A DNA stretch of 64,000 bases from assembly GCF_036320965.1 (NCBI RefSeq), contig NC_092264.1, positions 14,773,275 to 14,837,274 of the forward strand. Reading direction: 5' to 3'. This document shows, one piece after another, positions 55,066 to 64,000 of the stretch. Each line of letters starts with the position of its first letter. Position 1 is the stretch's first letter. The stretch is from Panulirus ornatus (Eukaryota; Arthropoda; Malacostraca; Decapoda; Palinuridae). Under the pieces are notes generated by a model. That model was not told where the DNA came from. It did no database searches and was given only the letters and a program-made list of their open reading frames with translations. The position numbers and the translations under genes are program-made.

Positions 55066-55067
<2 letters not shown>
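54848..55067 (-). mobile_element. SINE-like element, copy B
   Basis: Minus strand, near full length: head GGGGATAGGGGAGAAAGAAT, GTCGTAGAAGGCGAC, 3' hairpin CTCGC-TAAC-GCGGG. Its 3' half has GTCACGAATAGGTGACTG in place of the usual TTAAGAACAGAGGAC. Confidence 0.87.

Positions 55068-55141
<74 letters not shown>
55068..55141. repeat. (AT)n, right border of copy B
   Basis: About 35 AT units. Confidence 0.95.
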
Positions 55142-55142
<1 letters not shown>

Positions 55143-55149
55143 CTTTTTT

Positions 55150-55290
55150 TCTCATACATTTTCGCCATTTCCCGCATTTGCGAGGTAGCGTTAAGAACAG
55201 AAAACTGAGTTTTTGAGGGAATATCCCCACTTGGCCCCCTCGTCTGTTCCTTTTTATGGAAAAGTAGAAAAAAAAAACGAGAGGGGAGGA
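55150..55290 (-). mobile_element. 5'-truncated SINE-like element
   Basis: Minus strand: 3' hairpin CTCGC-AAAT-GCGGG, GTTAAGAACAGAAAACTG on the plus strand, an A run, then an abrupt end at GAGGGGAGGA where LINE RNase H sequence starts. Confidence 0.8.
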
Positions 55291-55317
55291 CTGACCATAA
55301 CACAGCCACAATACATC

Positions 55318-56420
55318 ATCTATACAGTGGGTTCTCGCGACTCTGCCACTGGGAGGGGAGGCAGTGTTGCCACTGTGATCCACCCCAGTGGCAACACAGA
55401 CCAGAGACAAACCTTACATCAGACAACTGAGCATCTACACTGCAAACTGAACTGGTCGCCACACTTAATCGCTCTTGCAAGAGCAGGTAGGAATCCCTGC
55501 CACATATAGTTCAATGGTCTCCGATTCTTTATCTTCACTACTTGGCCCTTAACCCAAACCATGAGATCAGAATGTAACACATTGGTCTCTCAAGCCAGAC
55601 ACAAATACTCAAAAGACATTTATTGGTCGAATCTAAATCAAACTGTTGTGGATTCCCTCTCACATAGGCCTCCGTGCGTGAGCAGGACGAAGCTGATGCT
55701 TTAGCCAAACTTGTACTCAGTAAAGGTGATGTTTGAAAACAACTGTGGGTTGTCAATTAGAAGCCTCAAAACTGCAATTCGAACAGAACGAACTGACGCT
55801 CTTTGAAGCGCGAAGACGAGTTCAGTTAAGCACAAGTAGGACCATGTTCCATCACAGTGAAATGTGTCAAGTCAAACATATATGTGGAGCAAGTAATAAC
55901 ATCAGCAGATTATATGATGTTGTAACTGCTAGACTGAGGCTAAGCGACAGGGACCACTGGCGCTTTGGCTTAACTGCAGATGTCGACCGTGTGAACTGTC
56001 AAGTTTGTGGTCAGAGATTTGGACACAAACTACAACATTATGTCTTAGAATGTGAATAAATCGAGCCTTTTAGGGACAGATCTAAACAAATGCTGCAGGA
56101 AATGTCACAACACCTTATTGTTAACAACAAGATACAAGAAATGTCACAACATCTTATTGTTAACAACAAGATACAAGAAATGTCACAACACCTTATTGTT
56201 AATAACAAGATACAAGAAATGTCACAACATCTTATTGTTAACAACAAGATACAAGAAATGTCACAACATCTTATTGTTAACAACAAGATACAAGAAATGT
56301 CACAACATCTTATTGTTAATAACAAGATACAAGAAATGTCACAACATCTTATTGTTAATAACAAGATACTCATGAAATGTTAAGTTTATATCCACTTTTT
56401 GCATTTAGTGGGTACAACTT
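55318..56420 (+). pseudogene. Decayed LINE RNase H domain with C-terminal zinc knuckle
   Basis: The start reads IYTVGSRDSATGRGG, the RNase H opening I-Y-T-D-G-S with the first catalytic Asp changed to Val (GTG at 55327-55329). After a frame change, ASTLQTELVA carries the catalytic Glu (55449-55451). EADALAKL near 55692 has the later Asp (55695-55697). From 55733 one frame runs through ARLRLSDRDHWRFGL to CQVCGQRFGHKLQHYVLEC (about 55995-56053), a Cys/His knuckle typical after RNase H in I/R1/Jockey-type LINEs. A stop at 56057-56059 interrupts, the frame resumes, enters the 39-bp repeat, and after another shift ends like EMLSLYPLFAFSGY near 56375-56420. Clearly dead. Confidence 0.75.
56094..56375 (+). 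repeat. 39-bp array grown from LINE coding sequence
   Basis: Seven copies of a 39-bp (13-codon) unit: CAAGAAATGTCACAACATCT then TATTGTTAACAACAAGATA. In the LINE frame each encodes IQEMSQHLIVNNK. The first unit follows directly on RDRSKQMLQEMSQHL, the natural C-terminal tail, so the array arose inside the ORF. Confidence 0.9.
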
Positions 56421-56475
56421 ACCAAATGAAACCACTGTATGTACTGAAATACGAACTGTAACATCTTATGTAATA

Positions 56476-56645
56476 TCAACCCACTGGGGTCTGAGTAAGA
56501 CCCATTGTGACCCCCTGTAATCCATCCTGACCCACTGGGGTCTAAGACCCATTGTGACCCCCTGTAATCCTCCTCCGTTACCTTCCCTGTCCTGACCCAC
56601 TGGGGTCTGAGTAAGACCCATTGTGACCCCCCCCTGTAATCCTTT
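56476..56645. repeat. ~50-60 bp repeat, three copies
   Basis: GACCCACTGGGGTCTGAGTA, AGACCCATTGTGACCCCC, TGTAATCC; the middle copy lacks GAGTAA. Confidence 0.88.
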
Positions 56646-56771
56646 TGCGCTACCGCTCACACAGGATGAGCATGGGGTGCACGATACACCTGCCGGGGGA
56701 CACCGGAACAAACAAATCAGTCTGGCAGCCAGCCACGCCCTCCAGGTGGGACCACAGGTCAAGAAGAATGG

Positions 56772-56837
<66 letters not shown>

Positions 56838-57054
56838 ATTGCTGGCGAGACAAATGGCGTGAGGAAAGCAGAAGAGAACGAGTGACTCTTACATGTCTGG
56901 GGAACCTGGTTTCTGATGGTGGAGTGGCCTCCATAAGCTGGTTCGGGAGGGCGGTTTTCAATCGCGCTTGTTGGGTCAATGTTTCTGTTTCATGTCGTAT
57001 TTGTTGGCGAGAAAAGGATCTGCGTTGGGCACAGGATGCTGAAAAGTGAGGCAT
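56646..57054. other. Unique spacer with (TG)n, no gene
   Basis: (TG)n at 56775-56838 with one TATG interruption. No domain in the flanking frames. Confidence 0.55.
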
Positions 57055-57243
57055 ATTCGCCACTTCCCGCGTTAGTGATGTAGCGTTCAGAACAGAGGAA
57101 TGAGCCTTAAGAGGGAACATCCTCACTTGGCGCCCCCTTCTCTGTTCCTTCTTTGGAAAATTAAAAACGGGAGGGAGGAATTTCCAGCCCCCCCCTCCCC
57201 CTTTTTAGTCGCCTTCTACGGCACGCAGGGAATACTCACTTCC

Positions 57244-57246
<3 letters not shown>
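57055..57246 (-). mobile_element. SINE-like element, 5' end missing
   Basis: Minus strand 3' end has CATCACTAACGCGGG, where the hairpin stem is weakened by two changes. Ends at GGGAATACTCAC next to (AT)n. Confidence 0.8.

Positions 57247-57315
<69 letters not shown>
57247..57315. repeat. (AT)n microsatellite
   Basis: About 34 AT units between a SINE-like copy and a Penelope-like end. Confidence 0.95.
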
Positions 57316-57320
<5 letters not shown>

Positions 57321-57505
57321 AAGGATCACAATTTTGCGCGTGATCAAGATATTCCTATGAGTCCACGGGGAAAATGAAAAACGAAAAGTTCCCAAGTGCA
57401 CTTTTGTGTAATAATCACAACATCATGGGAGACACAAGAGAGAAATATAACAGTCAGTTGATATACATCGAAGAGACGAAGCTAGGACGCCATTTGGCCA
57501 TTTGG
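57316..57505 (-). mobile_element. Penelope-like 3' region, minus strand
   Basis: Minus-strand order: GACGCCATTTGG-type flank, CGTCTCTTCGATG, AACTGACTGTTATATTTC, a dead hammerhead-like core (ATGATGT and CAAAA), GTTTTTCATTTTCCCCGTGG, CTCATAGGAATATC, then GATCACGCGCAAAATTGTG up to (AT)n. The last part matches 40878-40910, showing the element end extends about 35 bp past CATAGGAATA. Confidence 0.7.
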
Positions 57506-57510
57506 ACGCC

Positions 57511-57746
57511 TTTTATCCCTCGGGATGGGGGAGAAAGAATACTTCCCACGTATTCCCTGCGTGTCATAGAAGGCGACTAAAAGGGGAGGGAGCGGGGGGC
57601 TGGAAATCCTCCCCTCTCTTTTTTTTTTTTTATTTTCCAAAAGAAGGAACAGAGAACGAGGCCAGGTGAGGATATTCCCTCAGAGGCCCAGTCCTCTGTT
57701 CTTAACGCTACCTTGCTACCGCGGGAAATGGAGAATAGTATGAAAG

Positions 57747-57750
<4 letters not shown>
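57511..57750 (+). mobile_element. Full-length SINE-like element
   Basis: CCCTCGGGATGGGGGAGAAA, CACGTATTCCCTGCGTGTC, GAAGGCGACTAAAAGGGG, T run, CCAAAAGAAGGAACAGAG, 3' hairpin CTTGC-TACC-GCGGG, GGAGAATAGTATGAAAG, then (AT)n. Confidence 0.87.
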
Positions 57751-57838
<88 letters not shown>

Positions 57839-57840
57839 AT
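57751..57840. repeat. (AT)n then (TG)n
   Basis: AT tract to about 57815, TG tract to 57838. Confidence 0.95.
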
Positions 57841-58026
57841 ACAAACTTCAAGGAACACTGTTTTCTTTCCAGTACTATCAACGCATCACACAACGAAACG
57901 CATTAAAAAAAAAAAAAAAAAATAAACTGCTTTAATACAATTCGTTAAATGTAATCGTCATCATCACTACTCCCTCCCCACGCCCTTGCCTTATCCTACC
58001 ACCATCAACATAAAGAGACCATCAAC

Positions 58027-58094
<68 letters not shown>

Positions 58095-58369
58095 GAGGAG
58101 GAGGGAGAGTAAGTGCGCCAAGGGCATGAGGCAACACCTTGTATCATGTATCATGTCCCTTCCACACACACACACACACCACAGCCGACAGTACAGAGAA
58201 GTGTGGCCAGACTAATTTACTTCTCGCTCTGTAAATTGGCATCCGGTGGTGGGGCTGGGGGCTGGGGGCTCGCGTGCGTACACCCCATGTGTGAGATGCC
58301 TCACGTACACATACCGGTCATTTGACATAATGAAAGTGTACATTCATTAGCCTCGTATTGACCTCTGAC

Positions 58370-58405
<36 letters not shown>

Positions 58406-58432
58406 ATGACGGGAGGTTGTAACTTCAAAGTG

Positions 58433-58435
<3 letters not shown>
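57841..58435. other. Spacer with A run, (GA)n and (TG)n, no gene
   Basis: A run at 57906-57921, (GA)n at 58029-58092, (TG)n at 58371-58404. Nothing recognised between them. Confidence 0.6.

Positions 58436-58502
<67 letters not shown>
58436..58502. repeat. (AT)n microsatellite
   Basis: About 33 AT units; tail of the minus-strand LINE fragment. Confidence 0.95.
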
Positions 58503-58504
<2 letters not shown>

Positions 58505-58515
58505 CTTTTTTATTA

Positions 58516-58697
58516 TACTTTGTCGCTGTCTCCCGCGTTTGCGAGGTAGCGCAAGGAAACAGACGAAAGAAATGGCCCAACCCCCCCCCCATACACATGT
58601 ATATACATACGTCCACACACGCAAATATACATACCTACACAGCTTTCCATGGTTTACCCCAGACGCTTCACATGCCTTGATTCAATCCACTGACACT

Positions 58698-58698
<1 letters not shown>
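58516..58698 (-). mobile_element. LINE 3' UTR fragment
   Basis: Minus-strand 3' end: plus-strand CTTTGTCGCTGTCTCCCGCG, GCGCAAGGAAACAGACGAAA, CTTTCCATGGTTTACCCC and CATGCCTTGATTCAATCCAC, then ACTGACA at (AT)n. It stops just after the ORF end. Confidence 0.85.

Positions 58699-58761
<63 letters not shown>
58699..58761. repeat. (AT)n microsatellite
   Basis: About 30 AT units between two LINE pieces of opposite orientation. Confidence 0.95.
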
Positions 58762-58764
<3 letters not shown>

Positions 58765-59637
58765 TATGGATGTGGTTGTTAGGGAGGTGAATGCAAGAGT
58801 TTTGGAAAGAGGGGCAAGTATGAAGTCTGTTGGGGATGAAAGAGCTTGGGAAGTGAGTCGGTTGTTGTTCGCTGATGATACAGCGCTGGTGGCTGATTCA
58901 TGTGAGAAACTGCAGAAGCTGGCGACTGAGTTTGGTAAAGTGTGTGAAAGAAGAAAGTTAAGAGTAAATGTGATAAGAGCAAGGTTATTAGGTACAGTAG
59001 GGTTGAGGGTCAAGTCAATTGGGAGGTAAGTTTGAATGGAGAAAAACTGGAGTGAGTGAAGTGTTTTAGATATCTGGGAGTGGATCTAGCAGCGGATGGA
59101 ACCATGGAAGCGGAAGTGGATCATAGGGTGGGGGAGGGGGCGAAAATTCTGGGAGCCTTGAAGAATGTGTGGAAGTCGAGAACATTATCTCGGAAAGCAA
59201 AAATGGGTATGTTTGAAGGAATAGTGGTTCCAACAATGTTGTATGGTTGCGAGGCGTGGGCTATGGATAGAGTTGTGCGCAGGAGGATGGATGTGCTGGA
59301 AATGAGATGTTTGAGGACAATGTGTGGTGTGAGGTGGTTTGATCGAGTAAGTAACGTAAGGGTAAGAGAGATGTGTGGAAATAAAAAGAGCGTGGTTGAG
59401 AGAGCAGAAAAGGGTGTTTTGAAATGGTTTGGGCACATGGAGAGAATGAGTGAGGAAAGATTGACCAAGAGGATATATGTGTCGGAGGTGGAGGGAACGA
59501 GGAGAAGTGGGAGACCAAATTGGAGGTGGAAAGATGGAGTGAAAAAGATTTTGTGTGATCGGGGCCTGAACATGCAGGAGGGTGAAAGGAGGGCAAGGAA
59601 TAGAGTGAATTGGATCGATGTGGTATACCGGGGTTGA
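58762..59637 (+). pseudogene. LINE reverse transcriptase, palm to C-terminus, broken
   Basis: The first frame has MDVVVREVNARV and RLLFADDTALVADS; FADD (58868-58879) is the RT catalytic box (Y/F-x-D-D). A one-base loss near 58972, just after LRVNV, shifts the frame. The third frame then carries on with RYSR-like and NWEVSLNGEKLE peptides to a TGA at 59053-59055, where the minus-strand copy near 63.77 kb has GAA. After the stop the frame is open for 193 codons: YLGVDLA, LYGCEAW, WFGHMERM, RGRPxWRWKDG. Upstream fingers and endonuclease are missing. Confidence 0.9.
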
Positions 59638-59820
59638 CGTGCTGTCAGTGGATTGAATCAGGGCATGTGAAGTGTCTGGGGTAAACCATGGAGAGCTGTG
59701 TAGGTATGTATATTTGCGTGTGTGGACGTATGTATATACATGTGTATGGGGGTGGGTTGGGCCATTTCTTTCGTCTGTTTCCTTGCGCTACCTCGCAAAC
59801 GCGGGAGACAGCGACAAAGC

Positions 59821-59822
<2 letters not shown>
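58762..59822 (+). mobile_element. Longest LINE copy of the window, 5'-truncated
   Basis: Covers the RT palm, the C-terminal region and the whole 3' UTR: CATGTGAAGTGTCTGGGGTA, GGCCATTTCTTTCGTCTG, the 3' hairpin CTCGC-AAAC-GCGGG, GACAGCGACAAAGCA and an A run then (AT)n. About 1.06 kb. Very close to the 39-kb copy over the shared part. Confidence 0.92.

Positions 59823-59907
<85 letters not shown>
59823..59907. repeat. A run and (AT)n, LINE tail
   Basis: A run to 59836 then about 35 AT units. Confidence 0.95.
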
Positions 59908-59910
<3 letters not shown>

Positions 59911-60063
59911 CACCTGTGGTGATCCTGTATCATGAGAAGCAAAAATACGTGAAAAAAAAAAAAATCATTGCAATGGAGACTACATTTCCCAGCTACTGGA
60001 AGTAGTGCAGCACACAGGAAGGTCCTAATAATGACCAGTACCCTTTCACAAAGATTGGTCCCG

Positions 60064-60066
<3 letters not shown>

Positions 60067-60130
<64 letters not shown>
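60067..60130. repeat. (GA)n microsatellite
   Basis: About 31 GA units. Confidence 0.95.
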
Positions 60131-60135
<5 letters not shown>

Positions 60136-60214
60136 TATGGTCTGAGGTTTCCTGTTTATACGAACGAACGAGAGATTTCGTGAGGAAGGAACAGATGGGC
60201 AAGATTACACTGTC

Positions 60215-60635
60215 CAGTTTGGGCTTGTAGCCTATCAACTGCCAGAATCATTAGCGACGTCATCGCTTGTAGCCTATCATCTGCCACGATCATCAACGAC
60301 GTCATCGCTTGTAGCCTATCACCAGCCACGATCACTAACGACGTCATCGCTTGTAGCCTATCACCTGCCAGAATCATACACGACGTCATCGCTTGTAGCC
60401 TATCATCTGCCACGATCATCAACGACGTCATCGCTTGTAGCCTATCACCAGCCACAATCACTAACGACGTCATCGCTTGTAGCCTATCATCTGCCACGAT
60501 CATCAACGACGTCATCGCTTGTAGCCTATCACCAGCCACGATCACTAACGACGTCATCGCTTGTAGCCTATCACCAGCCACGATCACTAACGACGTCATC
60601 GCTTGTAGCCTATCACCAGCCACGATCATTAAGCC
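60215..60635. repeat. 42-bp minisatellite with a CRE-like TGACGTC in each unit
   Basis: Ten units of GACGTCATCGCTTGTAGCC, TATCACCAGCCACGATCACT and AAC. Linkers ATCTGCC, ACCTGCC and ACCAGCC vary. On the minus strand each unit boundary reads ATGACGTCG, one base from the cyclic-AMP response element TGACGTCA. The 42-bp period leaves a 165-codon minus frame open; not a gene. Confidence 0.94.
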
Positions 60636-61029
60636 ATGAACATCAAGCAACACTCACCAACCAAATCATCTTTTAACAGCTTCTTCAGGTGTGAAGGCCA
60701 ATTCTAGACACCATACATACACCACCTACGTACGCGGCCATGCGGAAGATTAATCACTGAAATGCCACATATACGAGACAACTAGCGACGAGAGTAGATG
60801 AACGACCAGTGTCAGAGACGTGGACACAGAAAGCAAAAAAACGAAAAAAGACCGGCCCCGGGAGACGTTTCGCCCCCAACGTTGTGTGCGGGGGATGTAT
60901 TACTATCTACTATCTGTTTTTTATCTATCTATCTGTCTGCTGTCTTCTATGTAATTTGCTATTTCCAGGGTTTTATGGGGGCGTCATTAGAAGGGGGGGG
61001 GGCCCCCAGGACACCTAGGAGCGGGTTTT
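60636..61029. other. Unique spacer without a recognisable gene
   Basis: Contains a short (ATCT)n at 60921-60940. From about 60960 G runs become suspiciously long. Confidence 0.5.
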
Positions 61030-61560
61030 GGACATATGGGGGCATACGGGGGATACTGGGGACACTATGGACATACTGGGGACCTACGGAATTTTTTTTG
61101 GGGCACTAGGAATACTGGGGGGCACTCGGAATACTGGGGACACTTTGGACATACTGGGGACATACGGGCATCTGGGGGGACTGCGGGATATGGGGACACT
61201 ACGGGGGATACTGGGGACCCCTTGGAATAGGGGGGCACTACGGAATATGGGGACATGCGGATACTGGGGGACACTTCGGGGCATATGGGGACCACTATGG
61301 ACATACTGGGGGCACTACGGACATACTGGGGACACTATGGACTTTCTGGGGCACTTTCGGGTACGGGGACATGCGGGGTACGGGGCCCCTACGGGCATAT
61401 GGGGAACACGGGCATACTGGGGGGCCTAGGAAAACCCGGGGCACTACGGGCTTCTGGGGACACTAGGGGGTTTCTGGGGGCACTATGGACTACTGGGGAA
61501 CACGGGATATGGGGGGAATATGGGATTTGGGGACCCCTACGGGCATACTGGGGGGACACT
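61030..61560. repeat. ~17-20 bp degenerate array, CATACTGGGG core
   Basis: GGACACTACGGACATACTGG-like units, about 28 copies, with variable G runs (GGGG to GGGGGGG) and CTACGG/CTATGG variants. Lies in a stretch that looks unpolished. Confidence 0.85.
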
Positions 61561-62079
61561 CCTATTTTCCTCTTTTCTTTCCCTTCTTCCTTTTTCCTTC
61601 CTTTTTTTCCCTTTTTCTTCTTCTTTTTTCCTTCTTCCTTTTTCTTCTTTTTCCCTTTCTTTTTCTTCTTTTTTTCCCTTCTTTTCCCCTTTTCCTTTTC
61701 CCTTTGGTTGGTCGGGAGGACCGGGTGGTGGCAGGTCATTTGGTTTTGGTCTGGGACCTGGGGTTCCCTTTTCAGGTCCCCTGGTTGGTCTGAGGACCTG
61801 GTGGTGTCAGGTCACTGGTTAGTGAAGGACCTGGCTAATGTAACCCAGGGGATTTAAAGGAAGGACCGGGGGGGGGCCCAGGGTCGGGGGTTATTTCCCA
61901 GTTTTGGAGGGGAAACTAAAGGGATAACCAGAGGTGCGGGTGGGGGAACCGGGCCCATCCCCCCGGGGGTCAAAGGTCACAAAAGTATGGTTAGAAGAAT
62001 TTCCTTTTGGGGGGAAATTTTGGGGGCCCCCAGGCCCCAAATTTGAGGGAGGGTCTTACTACCCAAGACTGAAACGAGA
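61561..62079. other. Pyrimidine-rich tract and degenerate GGACCTGG repeats
   Basis: TTCTTTTTCC words at 61561-61700, then GAGGACCTGGTGGTGTCAGG-like segments repeated at 61715-61825, then G- and C-rich runs. No gene. Confidence 0.6.
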
Positions 62080-62400
62080 TCACATGATATCACACGAGAA
62101 AAACATGAGTACCCCGAGATCACATGACTATCCGAGATCACATGACTATCCAAGATCACATGACTATCCAAGATCACATGACTATCAATACCGGGCCCAA
62201 AGGGACTATAAAATACAACATCACGGGACTATCGATACGAATCACAGACAAACCAAGATCACTTAAATACCAAAGATTCAGGGACTATCCAAGATCCCCA
62301 GGGGCTTAAAATGTGAGACACTGACAACCAAAAGATCACATGGCATCAATACAAGATCAATGGTATCAATAAAAGATAACATGACTATCATCAAGATCAC
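62080..62400. repeat. 18-bp GATCACATGACTATCCAA array, eroded to the right
   Basis: Five regular units at 62085-62180, then scattered AAGATCACATG and GGGACTATC words to 62400. Confidence 0.85.
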
Positions 62401-62867
62401 ATACTTTTTAAAAACACCCAAAGATTGACCAAACGCCCGACCGCAGAGAAAATTAGGTCACGGGGGGTAAACCACCTGCCCAAACACCCGGAAAAGGTAA
62501 AAGAGTGCAGGAGGCCCACGGCCAAAGGTCGGTGGACGAAACCCGCGAAAAAAGGGGAGGGGGGGAGGGGGGGGCCCCCCCTGTCATGTTTCAATGTGAA
62601 AAAAAAAAATTTTTCCCCCAAAACAGGGGAAGGAAATAATACGCGAAACACCTTTTTTTTTCTTCTTTTAATATATTTACTCCGGGAATAAAAAGGTCTT
62701 GATTCGAGTGTATTTTATATGGGTGGGGCATAAAATTTTTTTCTAAAAATTTTTTATTTAAAAATTCGCCACCTTTTCCCGCGTTCCCGAGGTAGGCAAG
62801 GATATTTTTAATTTAAAAAAAGAAAAATATATATAATTTAAAATTATAAATTTTTTTTTTTTTTTTT
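62401..62867. other. Low-quality spacer with a SINE-like 3' end
   Basis: At 62762-62805 AATTCGCC, TTTTCCCGCGTTCCCGAGG is a damaged minus-strand SINE-like tail. Otherwise A- and G-run rich sequence with nothing recognisable. Confidence 0.5.
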
Positions 62868-63795
62868 TTATCTTTGTCGCTGTCTCCCGCTTTTTGCGAG
62901 GTAGCCCCAAGGAAAACAGCCCCAAAAGAAATTTGGGCCCCCCCCCCCAAAACCCCCCCCCCCCCCCACCCCCCCCCCCCCCCCCCCCCCCAATTACCCC
63001 CCCCCCCCCCCCCCTTTTTTTGTACATACACACGTCCACCCCACCCCAACTATTTTTTCCTACCCCAGTTTTCCATTTTAACCCCAGAAACGCTTCACAT
63101 GCCTTGTTTCAACCCCCACTGACACCCCACGTAAACCCCCCGGATACCACATCGTTTCCAATTCACTCTTTTCCCTTTGGGCCCCCTTTCACCCCCTGCA
63201 TGTTCGGGCCCCCCCGATCACAAAAAACCCCCTTTTTCACTCCATCTTTCCCACCCTCCAATTTGGTCTCCCTCTTCTCCTCGCCCCTTTCCACCCCCGG
63301 GACCCCATTATCCTCTTGGCCCAATCTTTCCTCACTCTTTTCTCTCCATTTTGCCCAAACCATTTTCAAAACCCACCCTTTTTCTGCCTCTAAAACCCAC
63401 GCTCTTTTTTTTTTCCAAAACATCTCTTTTTAAACCCTTTAAACGTTACTTACTCGATCAAACCACCTCACACCCCCACATTGCCCCTCAAAAAACTCTT
63501 TCCAGAACTTCCATCCTCCTGCCAAAAAACAAAAATCCTTTACCCCCCACCCCTCGCAACCATACACTTTGGGTTGGGAAAACCAAACTTTTCCCTTTTC
63601 AAAAAAATCCCCTTTTTTTTTCTTTCCGAGATTAATGTTTCCGTTTTCCACACATTTTTCAAGGCTCCCCAAATTTTCCCCCCCTCCCCCACCCTATGAT
63701 CCACTTCCGCTTCCATGGTTCCATCCGCTGCCAGATCCACTCCCAGATATCTAAAACACTTCACTTCCTCCAGTTTTTCTCCATTCAAATATATC
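62868..63795 (-). pseudogene. LINE RT C-terminus and 3' UTR, reverse strand, riddled with indels
   Basis: Minus-strand reading from the right: YLNGEKLEEVKCFRYLGVDL (clean, 63795 down to about 63690), then VDHRVGEGGKIWGALKNVW, after which frames break repeatedly through LYGCEAW-like, GHM-like and RGRPNW-like remnants, to the 3' UTR and a CGAGGTAGCCCCAAGG version of the hairpin near 62900. C runs at 62940-63015 replace the CCCACCC segment. The clean start and the homopolymer nature of the errors suggest poor base calling rather than age. Confidence 0.85.
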
Positions 63796-63867
63796 GGACA
63801 TAGATAAGGAGAGCTGATAAAAGACATGTAGGACGATATATATGGCAATTTATATATGATGACGTCC

Positions 63868-63869
<2 letters not shown>

Positions 63870-63933
<64 letters not shown>
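63870..63933. repeat. (GA)n microsatellite
   Basis: About 31 GA units. The last 67 bp of the window are unique. Confidence 0.95.
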
Positions 63934-63935
<2 letters not shown>

Positions 63936-64000
63936 CGTGAGTTATCAATATCCGGGTCCTGTGTGACCCACCAACCAGCACGGTGCCTCTTAGGGAGGTG

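Larger units (their letters stand above)
50488..55067. other. Copy B of the duplicated block, left half error-rich
   Basis: Same order of arrays as copy A. From 50488 to about 52900 the homologous sequence is peppered with homopolymer gains and losses (AAAAAAGG, GGGGGG, TTTTTT in place of mixed bases). From about 52900 to 55067 it is clean and matches copy A closely, apart from array copy numbers. Confidence 0.9.

Overview
This is a window of eukaryotic, almost certainly arthropod, nuclear DNA; a decapod crustacean is my best guess. The reasons are the very high load of simple repeats (CA, GA and AT tracts of 40-230 bp every 1-2 kb), 3'-truncated non-LTR retrotransposons with spliceless reverse-transcriptase tails, a Penelope-like element, tRNA-derived SINEs, and the absence of any bacterial gene layout. 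The decapod call rests on my memory of the LINE 3' end and of shrimp, lobster and crab repeat landscapes; it was not searched.

I recognise no complete host protein gene. By a rough tally more than a third of the 64 kb is minisatellite: about 40 unrelated tandem arrays with monomers of 14-85 bp, separated by short unique spacers and dinucleotide tracts. Most long open frames are these arrays read through. The one stretch that looks like host coding sequence is a possible 192-bp internal exon at 33207-33398.

Layout. 1-25 kb: chained minisatellites, with a retroelement cluster at 4.0-6.2 kb (SINE-like copies, Penelope-like 3' ends, one large palindrome) and a worn LINE at 22.3-22.9 kb. 25-39 kb: sparser spacers, more arrays, LINE tails, a tRNA-derived SINE, a 283-bp MITE-like element, and a 900-bp G-rich array carrying about 40 CACGTG sites. 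39-41 kb: a SINE-like element, a LINE with an open RT C-terminus, and a Penelope-like element fragment with hammerhead-like sequences. 45.4-55.1 kb: two copies, side by side, of a 4.6-5 kb block holding the same six arrays in the same order; the sequence between 49.3 and 52.9 kb looks unpolished. 55.3-56.4 kb: a decayed LINE RNase H/zinc-knuckle C-terminus whose last codons have expanded into a 39-bp minisatellite. 57-60 kb: more SINE, LINE and Penelope-like copies bordered by (AT)n. 61.0-63.7 kb: a second stretch that looks unpolished, containing a reverse-strand LINE.

The parts that work together are mobile elements. The LINE and the abundant ~230-bp SINE-like element share a 3' stem-loop, as expected if the LINE machinery copies both. 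The Penelope-like element carries sequences with the layout of a hammerhead ribozyme. Nearly every retroelement copy abuts an (AT)n tract. I found no defence system, CRISPR array, operon or rRNA gene.
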